Assembly: GCF_018531495.1 (NCBI RefSeq)
Contig: NZ_JAHDTI010000004.1
Span: 186,001-250,000, forward strand
DNA from: Nonomuraea sediminis
Lineage (GTDB): Bacteria; Actinomycetota; Actinomycetes; Streptosporangiales; Streptosporangiaceae
Reading direction: 5' to 3'
Length of the DNA stretch: 64,000 bases
Shown here piece after piece: positions 8,280 through 17,239 of this stretch. The position numbers and the translations under genes were made by a program. The notes under the pieces were generated by a model that was not told where the DNA came from, searched no databases, and saw only the letters and a list, made by a program, of their open reading frames with translations. Position 1 is the stretch's first letter. Every line of letters starts with the position of its first letter.

Positions 8280-9011
8280 TTGCTGGGAATGGTGCTGGCC
8301 GCTGGAGCCGGACGACGCCTGCGGCCGTACACCGACACGCTGCCGAAAGCGCTCGTGCCGGTCGACGGCGAGACCACGATCATGGACATCTCCCTGCGTA
8401 ACCTCGCCGAGGTCGGGCTGCGCGAGGTCGTGATCATCGTCGGCTACGCGGCGCAGGCCGTACACGAGCGCAAGGCGGACTTCGAGGACCGCTACGGCGT
8501 GAAGCTGACCCTCGTGCACAACGACAAGGCCGAGGAGTGGAACAACGCCTACTCCCTGTGGTGCGCGCGCGACTACTTCGCGCAGGGCGCGCTGCTGGTC
8601 AACGGCGACACCGTGCATCCCGTCTCGGTGGAGAAGACGCTCCTGTCGGCCCCGGAGACCAGCGACATCCTGCTGGCCGTGGACGACGTGAAGAAGCTCG
8701 CCGACGAGGAGATGAAGGTCACGCTCAACGGCGGCTCCCTGTCGAGGATCACCAAGCTGATGGACCCCGCCGAGGCCTACGGCGAGTACATCGGCGCCAC
8801 CCTGATCAGGCCCGCCGCCGCCGAGCGGCTGGCCGACGCACTCAAGGCGACCTTCGAGCGCGACCCGCAGCTCTACTACGAGGACGGCTACCAGGAGCTG
8901 GTCGAGCGCGGCGAGAAGATCCACGTCGCCCCGATCGGCGAGGTCGACTGGGTCGAGGTGGACAACCACGACGACCTGGCTAAGGCTCGTACCATCGCTG
9001 TTCGCTACTGA
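8280..9011 (+). CDS. Sugar/alcohol-phosphate nucleotidyltransferase (LicC-like)
   Basis: A 243-residue single-domain nucleotidyltransferase with the signature LAAGAGRRLRPYT (6-18), a K-A-L-V-P-V motif, V-N-G-D-T as metal site and a W-V-E-V-D-N-H-D-D tail typical of phosphocholine or inositol-phosphate cytidylyltransferases. It would activate a small phospho-alcohol as its CDP derivative. Start is TTG 8280 with AGGAG seven nt upstream. It lies just ahead of a glycerol-1-phosphate dehydrogenase homologue and a CDP-alcohol transferase, so a natural guess is that it activates glycerol-1-phosphate. The exact substrate cannot be read from sequence; inositol-phosphate or phosphocholine are alternatives. 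Confidence 0.85.
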   Translation: MLGMVLAAGAGRRLRPYTDTLPKALVPVDGETTIMDISLRNLAEVGLREVVIIVGYAAQAVHERKADFEDRYGVKLTLVHNDKAEEWNNAYSLWCARDYFAQGALLVNGDTVHPVSVEKTLLSAPETSDILLAVDDVKKLADEEMKVTLNGGSLSRITKLMDPAEAYGEYIGATLIRPAAAERLADALKATFERDPQLYYEDGYQELVERGEKIHVAPIGEVDWVEVDNHDDLAKARTIAVRY

Positions 9012-9021
9012 GGGGGCGCAG

Positions 9022-10080
9022 ATGCCGCTTCTGGCGAGGATGCTGCCCGCGCCGCTGACCATGGAGGTCCGGCGCGGAGCTGTGGCGGAGCTCGGCGCGC
9101 TGCTGGCTGACAGCAGGGTGGCCACCTCCGGCAGGGTCGCGGTGGCCGTGGGTCCCGGCCAGGGCGACCACATCGAGGGCCTGATCGCGCCCACCCTGGG
9201 CGAGGCCGAGGTGTTCAGGGTGACCGACGGCTCGGTCGACGCGGCCGTGTCGCTCGGCGCCGACCTGCGCAAGGGCGCCTACGAGGTGGTGGTGGGCGTC
9301 GGCGGCGGGCGGACCATCGACGCCACGAAGTACGCGGCCTCCCTGGCCGGCATCCCGATGGTCGCGGTCGCCACGAACCTTTCGCACGACGGCATCTGCT
9401 CGCCGACGGCCTCGCTGGTCTACGAGGGCGGCAAGGGCTCCTTCGGCGTGCCGATGCCGCTGGCGATCCTGGTCGACCTGGACTTCGTGCACGCCGCGCC
9501 GGAGTCGCTCGTCCGCTCGGGCATCGGCGACGTGCTGAGCAACCTGTCGGCCATCGACGACTGGCAGCTGGCCAACGTCGAGCGCGGCGAGCCCATCGAC
9601 GGGCTGGCCTGCTCGATGGCCCGCACGCCCGCCGAGGCGCTGATCGGCAGGTCAGACTCGATCGAGTCCGACGCTTTCCTGACCGTCCTGGCGGAGGCTT
9701 TGATCCTTTCCGGCATGTCGATGGTGATCGCCGGCTCGTCCCGGCCCTCCAGTGGTGGAGATCATGAGATCCTTCATGCCGTGGATCAGCTCTTCCCCGG
9801 CACGTCCAACCACGGCGAGCTGGCCGGCATCGGCGCCGCCTTCTGCTATTTCCTGCGGGAGGACAGCGCCAGGCTGACGCAGGTGACCGACTGCCTGCGC
9901 AAGCACAAGCTGCCGGTCGGCCCCCTCGACATCGGCCTGACCGCCGAGCAGTTCACCCAGGCCGTGATGCTGGCACCCGCCACCAGGCCAGGCCGCTACA
10001 CGATTCTCGAGCATCTGCGTCTGTCAGAGTCCGAGACTCGGGATCGGGTGGAGGACTATGTCCGGGCCTTCGCTAACTGA
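9022..10080 (+). CDS. sn-glycerol-1-phosphate dehydrogenase homologue (EgsA/AraM family)
   Basis: A 352-residue iron-containing alcohol dehydrogenase-fold protein. It carries the nucleotide-binding GGGRTID (94-100), the SHDG motif of glycerol-1-phosphate dehydrogenases (121-124), and GDVLSNLSAIDDW (169-181), a family hallmark. Likely metal-ligand regions contain H248 (GGDHE) and H264 (NHGE). Family members reduce dihydroxyacetone phosphate to sn-glycerol-1-phosphate, the archaeal lipid stereoisomer; in Bacillus AraM feeds PcrB lipid. No PcrB/GGGP synthase is in this window. ATG 9022 has GAGGGGG upstream. The gene overlaps the next CDS by 23 bases, implying coupled expression. Confidence 0.87.
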   Translation: MPLLARMLPAPLTMEVRRGAVAELGALLADSRVATSGRVAVAVGPGQGDHIEGLIAPTLGEAEVFRVTDGSVDAAVSLGADLRKGAYEVVVGVGGGRTIDATKYAASLAGIPMVAVATNLSHDGICSPTASLVYEGGKGSFGVPMPLAILVDLDFVHAAPESLVRSGIGDVLSNLSAIDDWQLANVERGEPIDGLACSMARTPAEALIGRSDSIESDAFLTVLAEALILSGMSMVIAGSSRPSSGGDHEILHAVDQLFPGTSNHGELAGIGAAFCYFLREDSARLTQVTDCLRKHKLPVGPLDIGLTAEQFTQAVMLAPATRPGRYTILEHLRLSESETRDRVEDYVRAFAN

Positions 10081-10825
10081 GTTCCGGCGGGTCGCCCAGC
10101 CCGCCGGACACCTCGAGCGCAAGAACGGCGAGCACTGGGCCGGCGTGCTCTACATGCGCAAGCTGTCCGTCTACGTCACCTATGCGCTGGCCAAGACGCC
10201 CGTCACGCCCAACCAGCTCACCTGGCTGATGACGATCGTCGGCGTCGTGGGCGGGGCCGTGCTCGCCCTGCCCGGGCTGTGGGCCGCGGTGGTGTCCGCC
10301 CTGCTCATCCAGGTGTACCTGCTGCTCGACTGCTCCGACGGAGAGCTGGCCCGCTGGACGGGCAAGACCTCGCTGGCCGGGGTCTACCTGGACCGCGTCG
10401 GGGCGTACTTCACCGAGGCGGCCGTGCTGGTCGCGCTCGGGTTCCGCGCCTCGGCGGTGCTGCCCGACTGGTACACGGTGCTCGGCCTGGCCGGGGCGCT
10501 CGGCGCGATCCTCATCAAGGCCGAGACCGACCTGGTCGACGTGGCACGGGCCAAGGGCGGGCTGAGCACCGCCTCCGAGGCTTCGGTGGCCCAGTTCCGC
10601 TCCGGGCTGCTGGGGCTGGCCAGGCGGATCCTGGCGGCGACCAAATTCCACCGGATCGTTCAGCCGGTGGAATTGTCGATCCTCGCCCTCGTGGCCGCCG
10701 TGATCGATACCGTCGTAGGTGGACTTCCCGCGTCGCGGGTGCTGGTCGTGGCCTGCGCCGTCGCTGCCGCGATCCAGGTGGTTCTGCATTTGGTAAGCAT
10801 CATGGCGTCGAGGCGGCTTGCGTGA
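10058..10825 (+). CDS. CDP-alcohol phosphatidyltransferase family protein with altered catalytic motif
   Basis: A 255-residue polytopic membrane protein. It contains the CDP-alcohol phosphotransferase signature D91xxD94G95xxA98R99, then G108 and D112, but the fourth aspartate position is A116 (DRVGAYF, codon GCG). In characterised members that aspartate is the catalytic base, so this protein is either a divergent subfamily, inactive, or uses another residue. It overlaps the 3' end of the glycerol-1-phosphate dehydrogenase gene by 23 bases and is most likely part of the same pathway, joining a CDP-activated polyol to a lipid or polymer acceptor. It is distinct from the larger family member at 6135. 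Confidence 0.85.
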   Translation: MSGPSLTEFRRVAQPAGHLERKNGEHWAGVLYMRKLSVYVTYALAKTPVTPNQLTWLMTIVGVVGGAVLALPGLWAAVVSALLIQVYLLLDCSDGELARWTGKTSLAGVYLDRVGAYFTEAAVLVALGFRASAVLPDWYTVLGLAGALGAILIKAETDLVDVARAKGGLSTASEASVAQFRSGLLGLARRILAATKFHRIVQPVELSILALVAAVIDTVVGGLPASRVLVVACAVAAAIQVVLHLVSIMASRRLA

Positions 10826-10976
10826 TCTCATGTCGGAACCGGGTGGGCTCCCCGTCCGTCGTATTGATCGGACGTCCGCCGTTCGGTGGGGGTTCACTAA
10901 CGGTTCCGATACGCTTAGCTCCACCAATATCAGGAAATAGACTCGGTGATCATGAAAGAATGCTCCGCCCGTGCTC

Positions 10977-11004
10977 TCAACGCGTCAAGGCGATGACGCG
11001 TTGA
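10977..11004 (+). promoter_or_regulatory. Perfect inverted repeat over a GT2 translation start
   Basis: TCAACGCGTCA (10977-10987) and TGACGCGTTGA (10994-11004) are perfect 11-base arms with a six-base loop AGGCGA. The right arm includes the TTG preferred as the GT2 start, and the loop holds a weak ribosome-binding sequence. It could be an RNA hairpin limiting translation or a DNA operator. Confidence 0.6.
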
Positions 11005-11885
11005 AGATCTCGTGCGTCATCCTCACCATGGGCAACCGGGTCGCGGAGCTGGACCGGGCGGTCGAGTCGGCGCTCAACCAGATCGACGGCGACGTCGAGG
11101 TGGTGATCGTAGGCAACGGCGCAGACGTGCCCCAGGTGACGGCGACGCCACCCGAGGGCTCGGCCGCGACCGTGAAGACGGTCCGGCTCGAGCGCAACAC
11201 CGGCATCCCGGCCGGCCGCAACCGCGGCGTCGAGGAGTGCTCCGGCGATGTCGTGCTGTTCCTCGACGACGACGGCTGGTACGCCAACCAGAAGGTCGTG
11301 GCCCACGTCCGTGACCGCTTCGCCACCGAGCCCGACCTGGCGGTCATCTCCTTCCGGGTGATGGACCCCGAGGGCGGCATCGGCCAGCGGCGCCACGTGC
11401 CGCGGCTGCGGGCCGGCGATCCCGAGCGCTCGTCCCCCGTGACGACGTTCCTCGGTGGCGCCTCGGCCATCAGGCGTTCCGCGTTCCTGCAGGTCGGCGG
11501 GCTGCCCGAGCGGTTCTTCTACGCGCACGAGGAGACCGACCTGGCCTGGCGGCTGCTCGGCGAGGGCTACCGCATCGAGTACGACGCCGAGACCGTCATG
11601 TACCACCCGCAGGTGCCGCCCACCCGCCACGCCGAGTTCTACCGGCTCAACGCCCGCAACCGGGTCTGGCTGGCTCGGCGTAACCTGCCGTGGCCGCTGG
11701 CGGGCCTCTACCTGGTCGACTGGGTGGTGCTCACGCTCATCCGCGAGCGCAGGTCGAGCGTGGCGCTGAAGGCCTGGTTCCAGGGCTTCTTCGAGGGGCT
11801 GCGCACGCCCGCGGGCGAGCGCCGCCCGATGGCCTGGCGCACGGCCTGGCGCATGGTGAAGCTCGGCCGCCCGCCGATCGTGTGA
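11001..11885 (+). CDS. Glycosyltransferase family 2 (rhamnosyltransferase-like)
   Basis: A 294-residue GT2 enzyme: ISCVILTMGNR at the N-terminus, the nucleotide-sugar motif N-T-G-I-P-A-G-R-N, metal-binding FLDDDG, an acceptor region GGASAIRR, and H-E-E-T-D-L-A-W-R as the catalytic base segment. It resembles RfbF/WbbL-type transferases that extend lipid-linked glycans. The start is uncertain: TTG 11001 begins right at the domain and has AAGG ten nt upstream; GTG 10971 would add ten residues without a ribosome site. The preferred start is buried in a perfect inverted repeat. It probably adds sugars to the polymer made by the neighbouring genes. Confidence 0.86.
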   Translation: MKISCVILTMGNRVAELDRAVESALNQIDGDVEVVIVGNGADVPQVTATPPEGSAATVKTVRLERNTGIPAGRNRGVEECSGDVVLFLDDDGWYANQKVVAHVRDRFATEPDLAVISFRVMDPEGGIGQRRHVPRLRAGDPERSSPVTTFLGGASAIRRSAFLQVGGLPERFFYAHEETDLAWRLLGEGYRIEYDAETVMYHPQVPPTRHAEFYRLNARNRVWLARRNLPWPLAGLYLVDWVVLTLIRERRSSVALKAWFQGFFEGLRTPAGERRPMAWRTAWRMVKLGRPPIV

Positions 11886-11921
11886 GCCACCGCCTCGAAC
11901 CGTGATGGAGCACCTGCCCGC

Positions 11922-12709
<788 letters not shown>

Positions 12710-12713
<4 letters not shown>

Positions 12714-13417
12714 ACGATCTCCGCGTCCTCGAACGACATCGCGGCGTGCGAGACGGTCGCGCTGAGCAGCGCCGTCTTGGGCAGTCCCAGCTCGCTGAGC
12801 TCCTTGGCGATCGGATGGTTGCCCAGGCGGATCAGCGCCCCGCCGGGTCTGACCCGCACGCCGCGCACCCGCATCCAGGCCGGGATGTGCCGCGTCACGC
12901 CGTCCAGATGGGTGTAGGCGCTCAGCGACGCGGGGCCGCCCGGCACGGGGACGCCCGGCTTGAGCAGCATGTCCAGCACGAGCCTGCCGTCCTTGCGCAG
13001 GATGCAACGCTTGTACGGCGAGCGGAGCCGCAACTCGATGTCCGCCAGCTCCTTCGGAAACCCCCAGAGCGTCCGTCCCGCCTCCCGGGTGAAGCCCTGG
13101 TCGACGGGCAGCCAGTGGACGAACGCGCCCGCCTGCCGCAGGTCGTTCATCCCCACCGAACCTGTCACGCCCGGCGGCCGGATCAGGAACACCACCCCGA
13201 ACTCGTGGTAGGCGTCGAGGTCCCCGTCGCGGTAGTCGACGAAGACGAGCTGGCAGATGGCCTTGCCGGGGAAGACCTCGGCCACGTCGAGCCCGGAGTA
13301 GGCGATGACGGCCCGGGCGGCGTCGGCGCGCACGGCATACATGGCGCTGCAGACCGTGGCGTTCCTCACGCGTACGGGCATGCTCACCGTGCGGCCCTGG
13401 ATCGTATGCGGTGCCAT
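12710..13417 (-). CDS. Acetoacetate decarboxylase family protein
   Basis: A 235-residue protein of the acetoacetate decarboxylase superfamily. The diagnostic segment EAGRTLWGFPKELADIEL contains the lysine expected to form the Schiff base. The family includes true decarboxylases and aldol/dehydratase-type enzymes, so the reaction is not certain. It is convergent with the ABC ATPase gene (4-bp overlap of ends) and divergent from the ECF sigma gene, with about 90 bp between for both promoters. It has no obvious link to the polymer pathway. Confidence 0.85.
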
Positions 13418-13509
13418 GCGTCCAGTACATCAACCGGCAAGCCGTGTGACCATTCCCGCCCTGACCCCGTCTGCTCTGATGTGACAATCACGACGACGCG
13501 GAGGCCGCC

Positions 13510-13965
13510 ATCATCGAGGAGCTCTATCGCGAGCACTGGCCGCTCGTGTGCGGGTTCCTCCTGCGCAGGACCCGCGACCCCCACCTGGCCGAGGACCTCG
13601 CCCAGGAGACCTTCGTCAAGGCCACCAGGGCGTTACTGGGCTGGCGCGGCGAGAACCCGGCAGCCTGGCTGCTCACGATCGCCCGCAACGTCCTCATCGA
13701 CCACGTCAGGCGCGCCCGCCGCGAGCTGGAGCTGCCGCACCCCGACGAACTGGGCGTGCCCGCGCTCCACGAGGACGCGCTGGTGGTCCGCGACCTGCTC
13801 GACCGCCTGCCTGAACGGCACGGCAAGCTGCTCACCCTGGTCTACCTGGAGGGCTTCTCGCTGGTCGAGGTGGCCGCGATGACGGGGGCCAAGCACGCGA
13901 CGATCAAGACCGCGGTGTGGCGCGCCAGGGCCGCGTTCGCCGAGCTCTACGGGGAGAAAGCATGA
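13510..13965 (+). CDS. ECF-type RNA polymerase sigma factor with no canonical start codon
   Basis: About 151 residues. Region 2 reads L-Y-R-E-H-W-P-L-V through DPHLAEDLAQETFVKATRALL, and region 4 has GFSLVEVAAMTGAKHATIKTAVWRARAAF. In this frame the last stop is at 13477 and there is no ATG, GTG, TTG or CTG until GTG 13546, which would cut off the first region-2 helix. A good GGAGG at 13500-13504 stands before ATC ATC at 13510-13515, so an AUC start is proposed; a one-base deletion near 13481-13486, separating a GTG from this frame, is the alternative. It overlaps the anti-sigma gene (ATGA). Confidence 0.8.
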   Translation: MIEELYREHWPLVCGFLLRRTRDPHLAEDLAQETFVKATRALLGWRGENPAAWLLTIARNVLIDHVRRARRELELPHPDELGVPALHEDALVVRDLLDRLPERHGKLLTLVYLEGFSLVEVAAMTGAKHATIKTAVWRARAAFAELYGEKA

Positions 13966-14855
13966 CCGAGGAACTGCCGGACCTGCCCACCTTCGACCCC
14001 GGACGCACCCGCAAGGCGGTCAGGCGCGGCCTGTACAGGACCGTGACGATCGTGCTGGCGATCCTGCTGGTGCTGGGGCTGGCCGCCACCGAGGGCTCGC
14101 GTCTGCTCCAGACGCGCGGCGACCGCGTGGAGCGGATGCAGGACGTGCTGGTCACGGCATTCAAGCTCTACAACCCGGCCTACCAGATCGCCGGGCTCGA
14201 CTGCTGCGAGACCACCCCCTGGTCGCTGTCGTTCACGTTCTCGGCCAGCCCGATCCGTGCGGGTATCGGTTTCGGCCCGTACGGCGGCTCCTACTACACG
14301 ATCAGCCAGGACTTCTTCGGCCGCGTCGGCCACCTGCCGCTGGGCAACGACGCCAAGACGCCGCTGACCACGGCCCTGTCGGACCTCGGCACGGGCATCC
14401 GCCCCAAGGACGACGTGCGCAAGGTGCTCGCCAGGCTGCCGGCCGACCTGCGCGCGCTGGCGGTGGTCGAGTTCGCCAAGCCGCTCACCGACCAGGAGAT
14501 GCGGGCCTTCCACGAAGTCTGCCCGACGAGCGTGGTCTACGAGCACCGCCCCAGCGACGTGCCGATCACCTGGGGGGACATCACCTGGGATCGTGGGCCG
14601 ACCGAGGACTCGAAGTGCGGAGGCAGCCTGAAGAACCTCCGGGCCTGGGTCAAGATCCTGCAGGAGTCCGACCAGGCCAATCTCAGCAGCTTCGGCTTGA
14701 GCCTGGACAGGCTGCGCAAGGCGGCCGCGGACGGTCTGGCCTACGCCTACGTGGACGACTACACCTCGATCGCGGAGCTACGGAAGATCATCGAGGACCC
14801 GCGGGTCAGGACGGTCCGGCTGGCCGATGTGGCCTTCGACCTCGACCACCCCTAG
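13962..14855 (+). CDS. Membrane anti-sigma factor (YhdL/Sigma_reg type)
   Basis: A 297-residue protein. A short cytosolic N-terminus with F-D-P-G-R-T-R-K-A-V-R-R is followed by one transmembrane helix (about 26-46) and an extracytoplasmic domain containing VVEFAKPLTDQEM. This matches the sigma factor regulator N- and C-terminal domains seen in Bacillus YhdL, which holds SigM at the membrane. The ATG overlaps the sigma stop (ATGA), the classical arrangement for a sigma/anti-sigma pair. It likely senses an envelope condition. Two cysteines (DCCETT) are exposed outside the membrane. Its end overlaps the convergent GT4 gene by four bases. Confidence 0.82.
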   Translation: MTEELPDLPTFDPGRTRKAVRRGLYRTVTIVLAILLVLGLAATEGSRLLQTRGDRVERMQDVLVTAFKLYNPAYQIAGLDCCETTPWSLSFTFSASPIRAGIGFGPYGGSYYTISQDFFGRVGHLPLGNDAKTPLTTALSDLGTGIRPKDDVRKVLARLPADLRALAVVEFAKPLTDQEMRAFHEVCPTSVVYEHRPSDVPITWGDITWDRGPTEDSKCGGSLKNLRAWVKILQESDQANLSSFGLSLDRLRKAAADGLAYAYVDDYTSIAELRKIIEDPRVRTVRLADVAFDLDHP

Positions 14856-15841
14856 ACGGCCAGCGCGTGCTCGGGAACCCCGGCATAGCGCTGCATCAGT
14901 GACACGAACGTCGCCGCCTGGTCGGGCCAGTGGTAGCGCAGCAGCGCCTCCGCGTGGCCCCTGGCTCCCAATTCGGCCCGCCGTACCGGATCCTCCTTCA
15001 GGTCCAGTACGGCGTGCCGTACGGCCTCCACGTCGAGCGGGACAGCGATCCCGCAGCCCACCCGCTCCACCAGCGCGGCGGACTGCGGGGTGGTGATCAC
15101 GGGGATGCCGCGGCCCATGTAGTCCAGCACCTTGGTCGGCACGCCCCGCACGGACGCGCTCGCCAGCGACAGGCCGGCGAGCGCGCCCTCGGCCATGCGC
15201 AGGGCGTGCCGGTTGGGCACGTACCCGTACCAGTCGAGCAGGCCGACGCGCTGGGCGTCACGCAGCAGCGGGCGCACGTCGCGGTCGGCCGCGCCGATCA
15301 GGTCCATCCTGATGCCGTGCGGGATGAGCCGCTCGGCCAGCCCGATGAGCTCCGACACGCCGCGCTCGGTGGTCAGCCGTCCGAGATGGACCACCCTGGT
15401 GTCGCCGGGCGGGGGTGGATATGACGACACCAGAGTGGCCTCCGGCACGACCTCACCTGTCGCCGAGCCCGCAACGGCGTCGGCGGCGATGACGTGGTGC
15501 CGTCGCCGCGCGCGGGCGAGCCGCCGTTCCGAGACCGGCTCACGTACGTCCCAGACGACGGGCGGGCGGCGGTACGGCAGGGCGCGCAGCAGATCGTGGT
15601 CGTGGACCATCAGCAGCTCTGCGTCCTTGACGCCACGCCGCAGTGCCGACCGCGCCCGGCTGTAGGCGGCATGGCGAGGCACGTCGATGGCCGTGATCGG
15701 CATCGGGGGCGTGACGTTGAAGAACGTGAACGGCGCGACGTAGGTCACCTGGTGGCCCGCGTCGAGCAGCGCCCGGATCTGCCGATGCATGATCCGGGCG
15801 TCCTCGGGGTGGTGGACTGTGGTGGCGACGCATACCCGCAT
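14852..15841 (-). CDS. Glycosyltransferase family 4 (GT-B)
   Basis: A 329-residue GT-B transferase. The N-terminal acceptor domain starts VCVATTVHHPEDARIMHRQIR; the C-terminal donor domain has VVHLGRLTTERGVSELIGLA, GYVPNRHA and VPTKVLDYMGRGIPVITT. It lacks a membrane helix, so it acts at the cytoplasmic face on a lipid-linked or soluble acceptor. The ATG at 15841 has no upstream gene within 50 bp on its strand other than the acyltransferase gene, with which it probably forms a unit. Donor and linkage cannot be assigned. Confidence 0.86.
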   Translation of the reverse strand: MRVCVATTVHHPEDARIMHRQIRALLDAGHQVTYVAPFTFFNVTPPMPITAIDVPRHAAYSRARSALRRGVKDAELLMVHDHDLLRALPYRRPPVVWDVREPVSERRLARARRRHHVIAADAVAGSATGEVVPEATLVSSYPPPPGDTRVVHLGRLTTERGVSELIGLAERLIPHGIRMDLIGAADRDVRPLLRDAQRVGLLDWYGYVPNRHALRMAEGALAGLSLASASVRGVPTKVLDYMGRGIPVITTPQSAALVERVGCGIAVPLDVEAVRHAVLDLKEDPVRRAELGARGHAEALLRYHWPDQAATFVSLMQRYAGVPEHALAV

Positions 15842-15890
15842 GTGTCGATGCTCGGCAACAACCCGGTCAAGGGCGTGAATGCGGGTGGAA

Positions 15891-17072
15891 TTACCGCTTA
15901 ACTTCCGAAGGGCGCCGATACAGCCAGGTCAGTCGGGGCTCCAGCACCCACTTGAAGATCGTGCGGGTTTCCGGCAGGCACAGCACGATCGCCAGCGCGA
16001 AGGCGCTCGCGGCGATCGCCGCCACGCCCAGCGGCCCGTACAGCCACGGCACGTCGAGCCAGCCCATCTGCTTGGCGATGAGCACCGGGATGCCGTGCAG
16101 CAGGTAGCAGTAGAGCGTGCGGGTGCCCAGGTCGGAGAACCAGGTGTCGCGCCGCGGCACCAGCGCCAGGATCGCCAGGCTCATGGCCAGCGCGCACACC
16201 AGCAGGCCGGTGCGGACCGCCAGGCCCATCCACCACGACAGGCCGAGGTCCTGGTAGCTGGCCTTGAAATAGAACGGGTCGAGCGGCGCGTGCGGCGCGA
16301 TGTAGATGGCCACGCCCGCCGCGCACACCAGGATGATCCCGGAGGCGACCTTCACCCATCGCCGGTTGAGCAGCTCGAAGTGCTCCGGCTGCATCATGAG
16401 CCCGATCACGAAGAACGGCATCAGGCCGAAGAAGCGGTCCATGCTGAAGTCGCCGGTGATCTGTGAGAATCCGGCGAACAGGTAGACCGCGATCGAGATC
16501 GGGATCGGATACTTCATCCGTTTCCACACCGGCCCGGTCAGCCGCCAGAACAGCAGGGCTACCAGGTACCAGTTGAGCCACGACGGGTCGATGATCGTGA
16601 GGCTCCACTTCTGGCCGACTGAGTAGCGCAGCGCGGCGTAGCCGATCTCGACGATGACGTACGGGATGACGAAGGTGTCGACCAGTTTGTTCGTCTTGGC
16701 GTTGGAGTTCCAGAAGTTTCTGGACAGGTAGCCGCTGATGATCACGAACAGCGGCATGTGGAAGGTGTAGATGAACAGGTAGAGCGCGCGGGAGGAGTCG
16801 GCGTCGAGCGTCGGCACCAGCGAGTGGCCGACGATCACGCACGCGATCAGGATGAACTTGACGTTGTCCAGGTAGGGATCGCGCTTCTTGGCCGGCCGTG
16901 GCTCCGGTTCGGGCTCAGGCTCCGGCTCCGAGTCGAGCACGCCGTGGGGGTCGTTGGCCTCGCTCCAGAACGCCTCTTCCGGCAGCGGCCATTTGGCGCC
17001 GGTGTTGGCCGGCCCCTGATCGGCGTCGGACGGGCTCCTCTGGACCGGGGGGGAAGACTTGGTGTCGGACAC
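15891..17072 (-). CDS. Membrane acyltransferase (acyltransferase-3 family)
   Basis: A 393-residue protein. The first 65 residues are hydrophilic, with a run of five Glu-Pro pairs near 49-58. About ten transmembrane helices follow, starting DNVKFILIACVIVGHSLVP with the family histidine in V-G-H-S and YTFHMPLFVIISGYL. Members O-acetylate or O-acylate extracellular glycans. It precedes the GT4 gene on the same strand and follows the second LCP gene, so modification of the wall polymer is a plausible role. Start is GTG 17072; the ribosome site is weak. Confidence 0.87.
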   Translation of the reverse strand: MSDTKSSPPVQRSPSDADQGPANTGAKWPLPEEAFWSEANDPHGVLDSEPEPEPEPEPRPAKKRDPYLDNVKFILIACVIVGHSLVPTLDADSSRALYLFIYTFHMPLFVIISGYLSRNFWNSNAKTNKLVDTFVIPYVIVEIGYAALRYSVGQKWSLTIIDPSWLNWYLVALLFWRLTGPVWKRMKYPIPISIAVYLFAGFSQITGDFSMDRFFGLMPFFVIGLMMQPEHFELLNRRWVKVASGIILVCAAGVAIYIAPHAPLDPFYFKASYQDLGLSWWMGLAVRTGLLVCALAMSLAILALVPRRDTWFSDLGTRTLYCYLLHGIPVLIAKQMGWLDVPWLYGPLGVAAIAASAFALAIVLCLPETRTIFKWVLEPRLTWLYRRPSEVKR

Positions 17073-17239
17073 GTGGGAGATCGCTCAGCTTTGCTCGGGG
17101 ACACGACAGCCGACCTTGACTGCCGCGTTGACGACGCCCGGCGCGTGGCGTTGCCGTTCCGAGCAACTTTATTACGGCGAGACCGCTCCTGTCTCTTCAG
17201 GAACTCCAGGAACCCCGATTACACAGGGAACTTGGAGGA

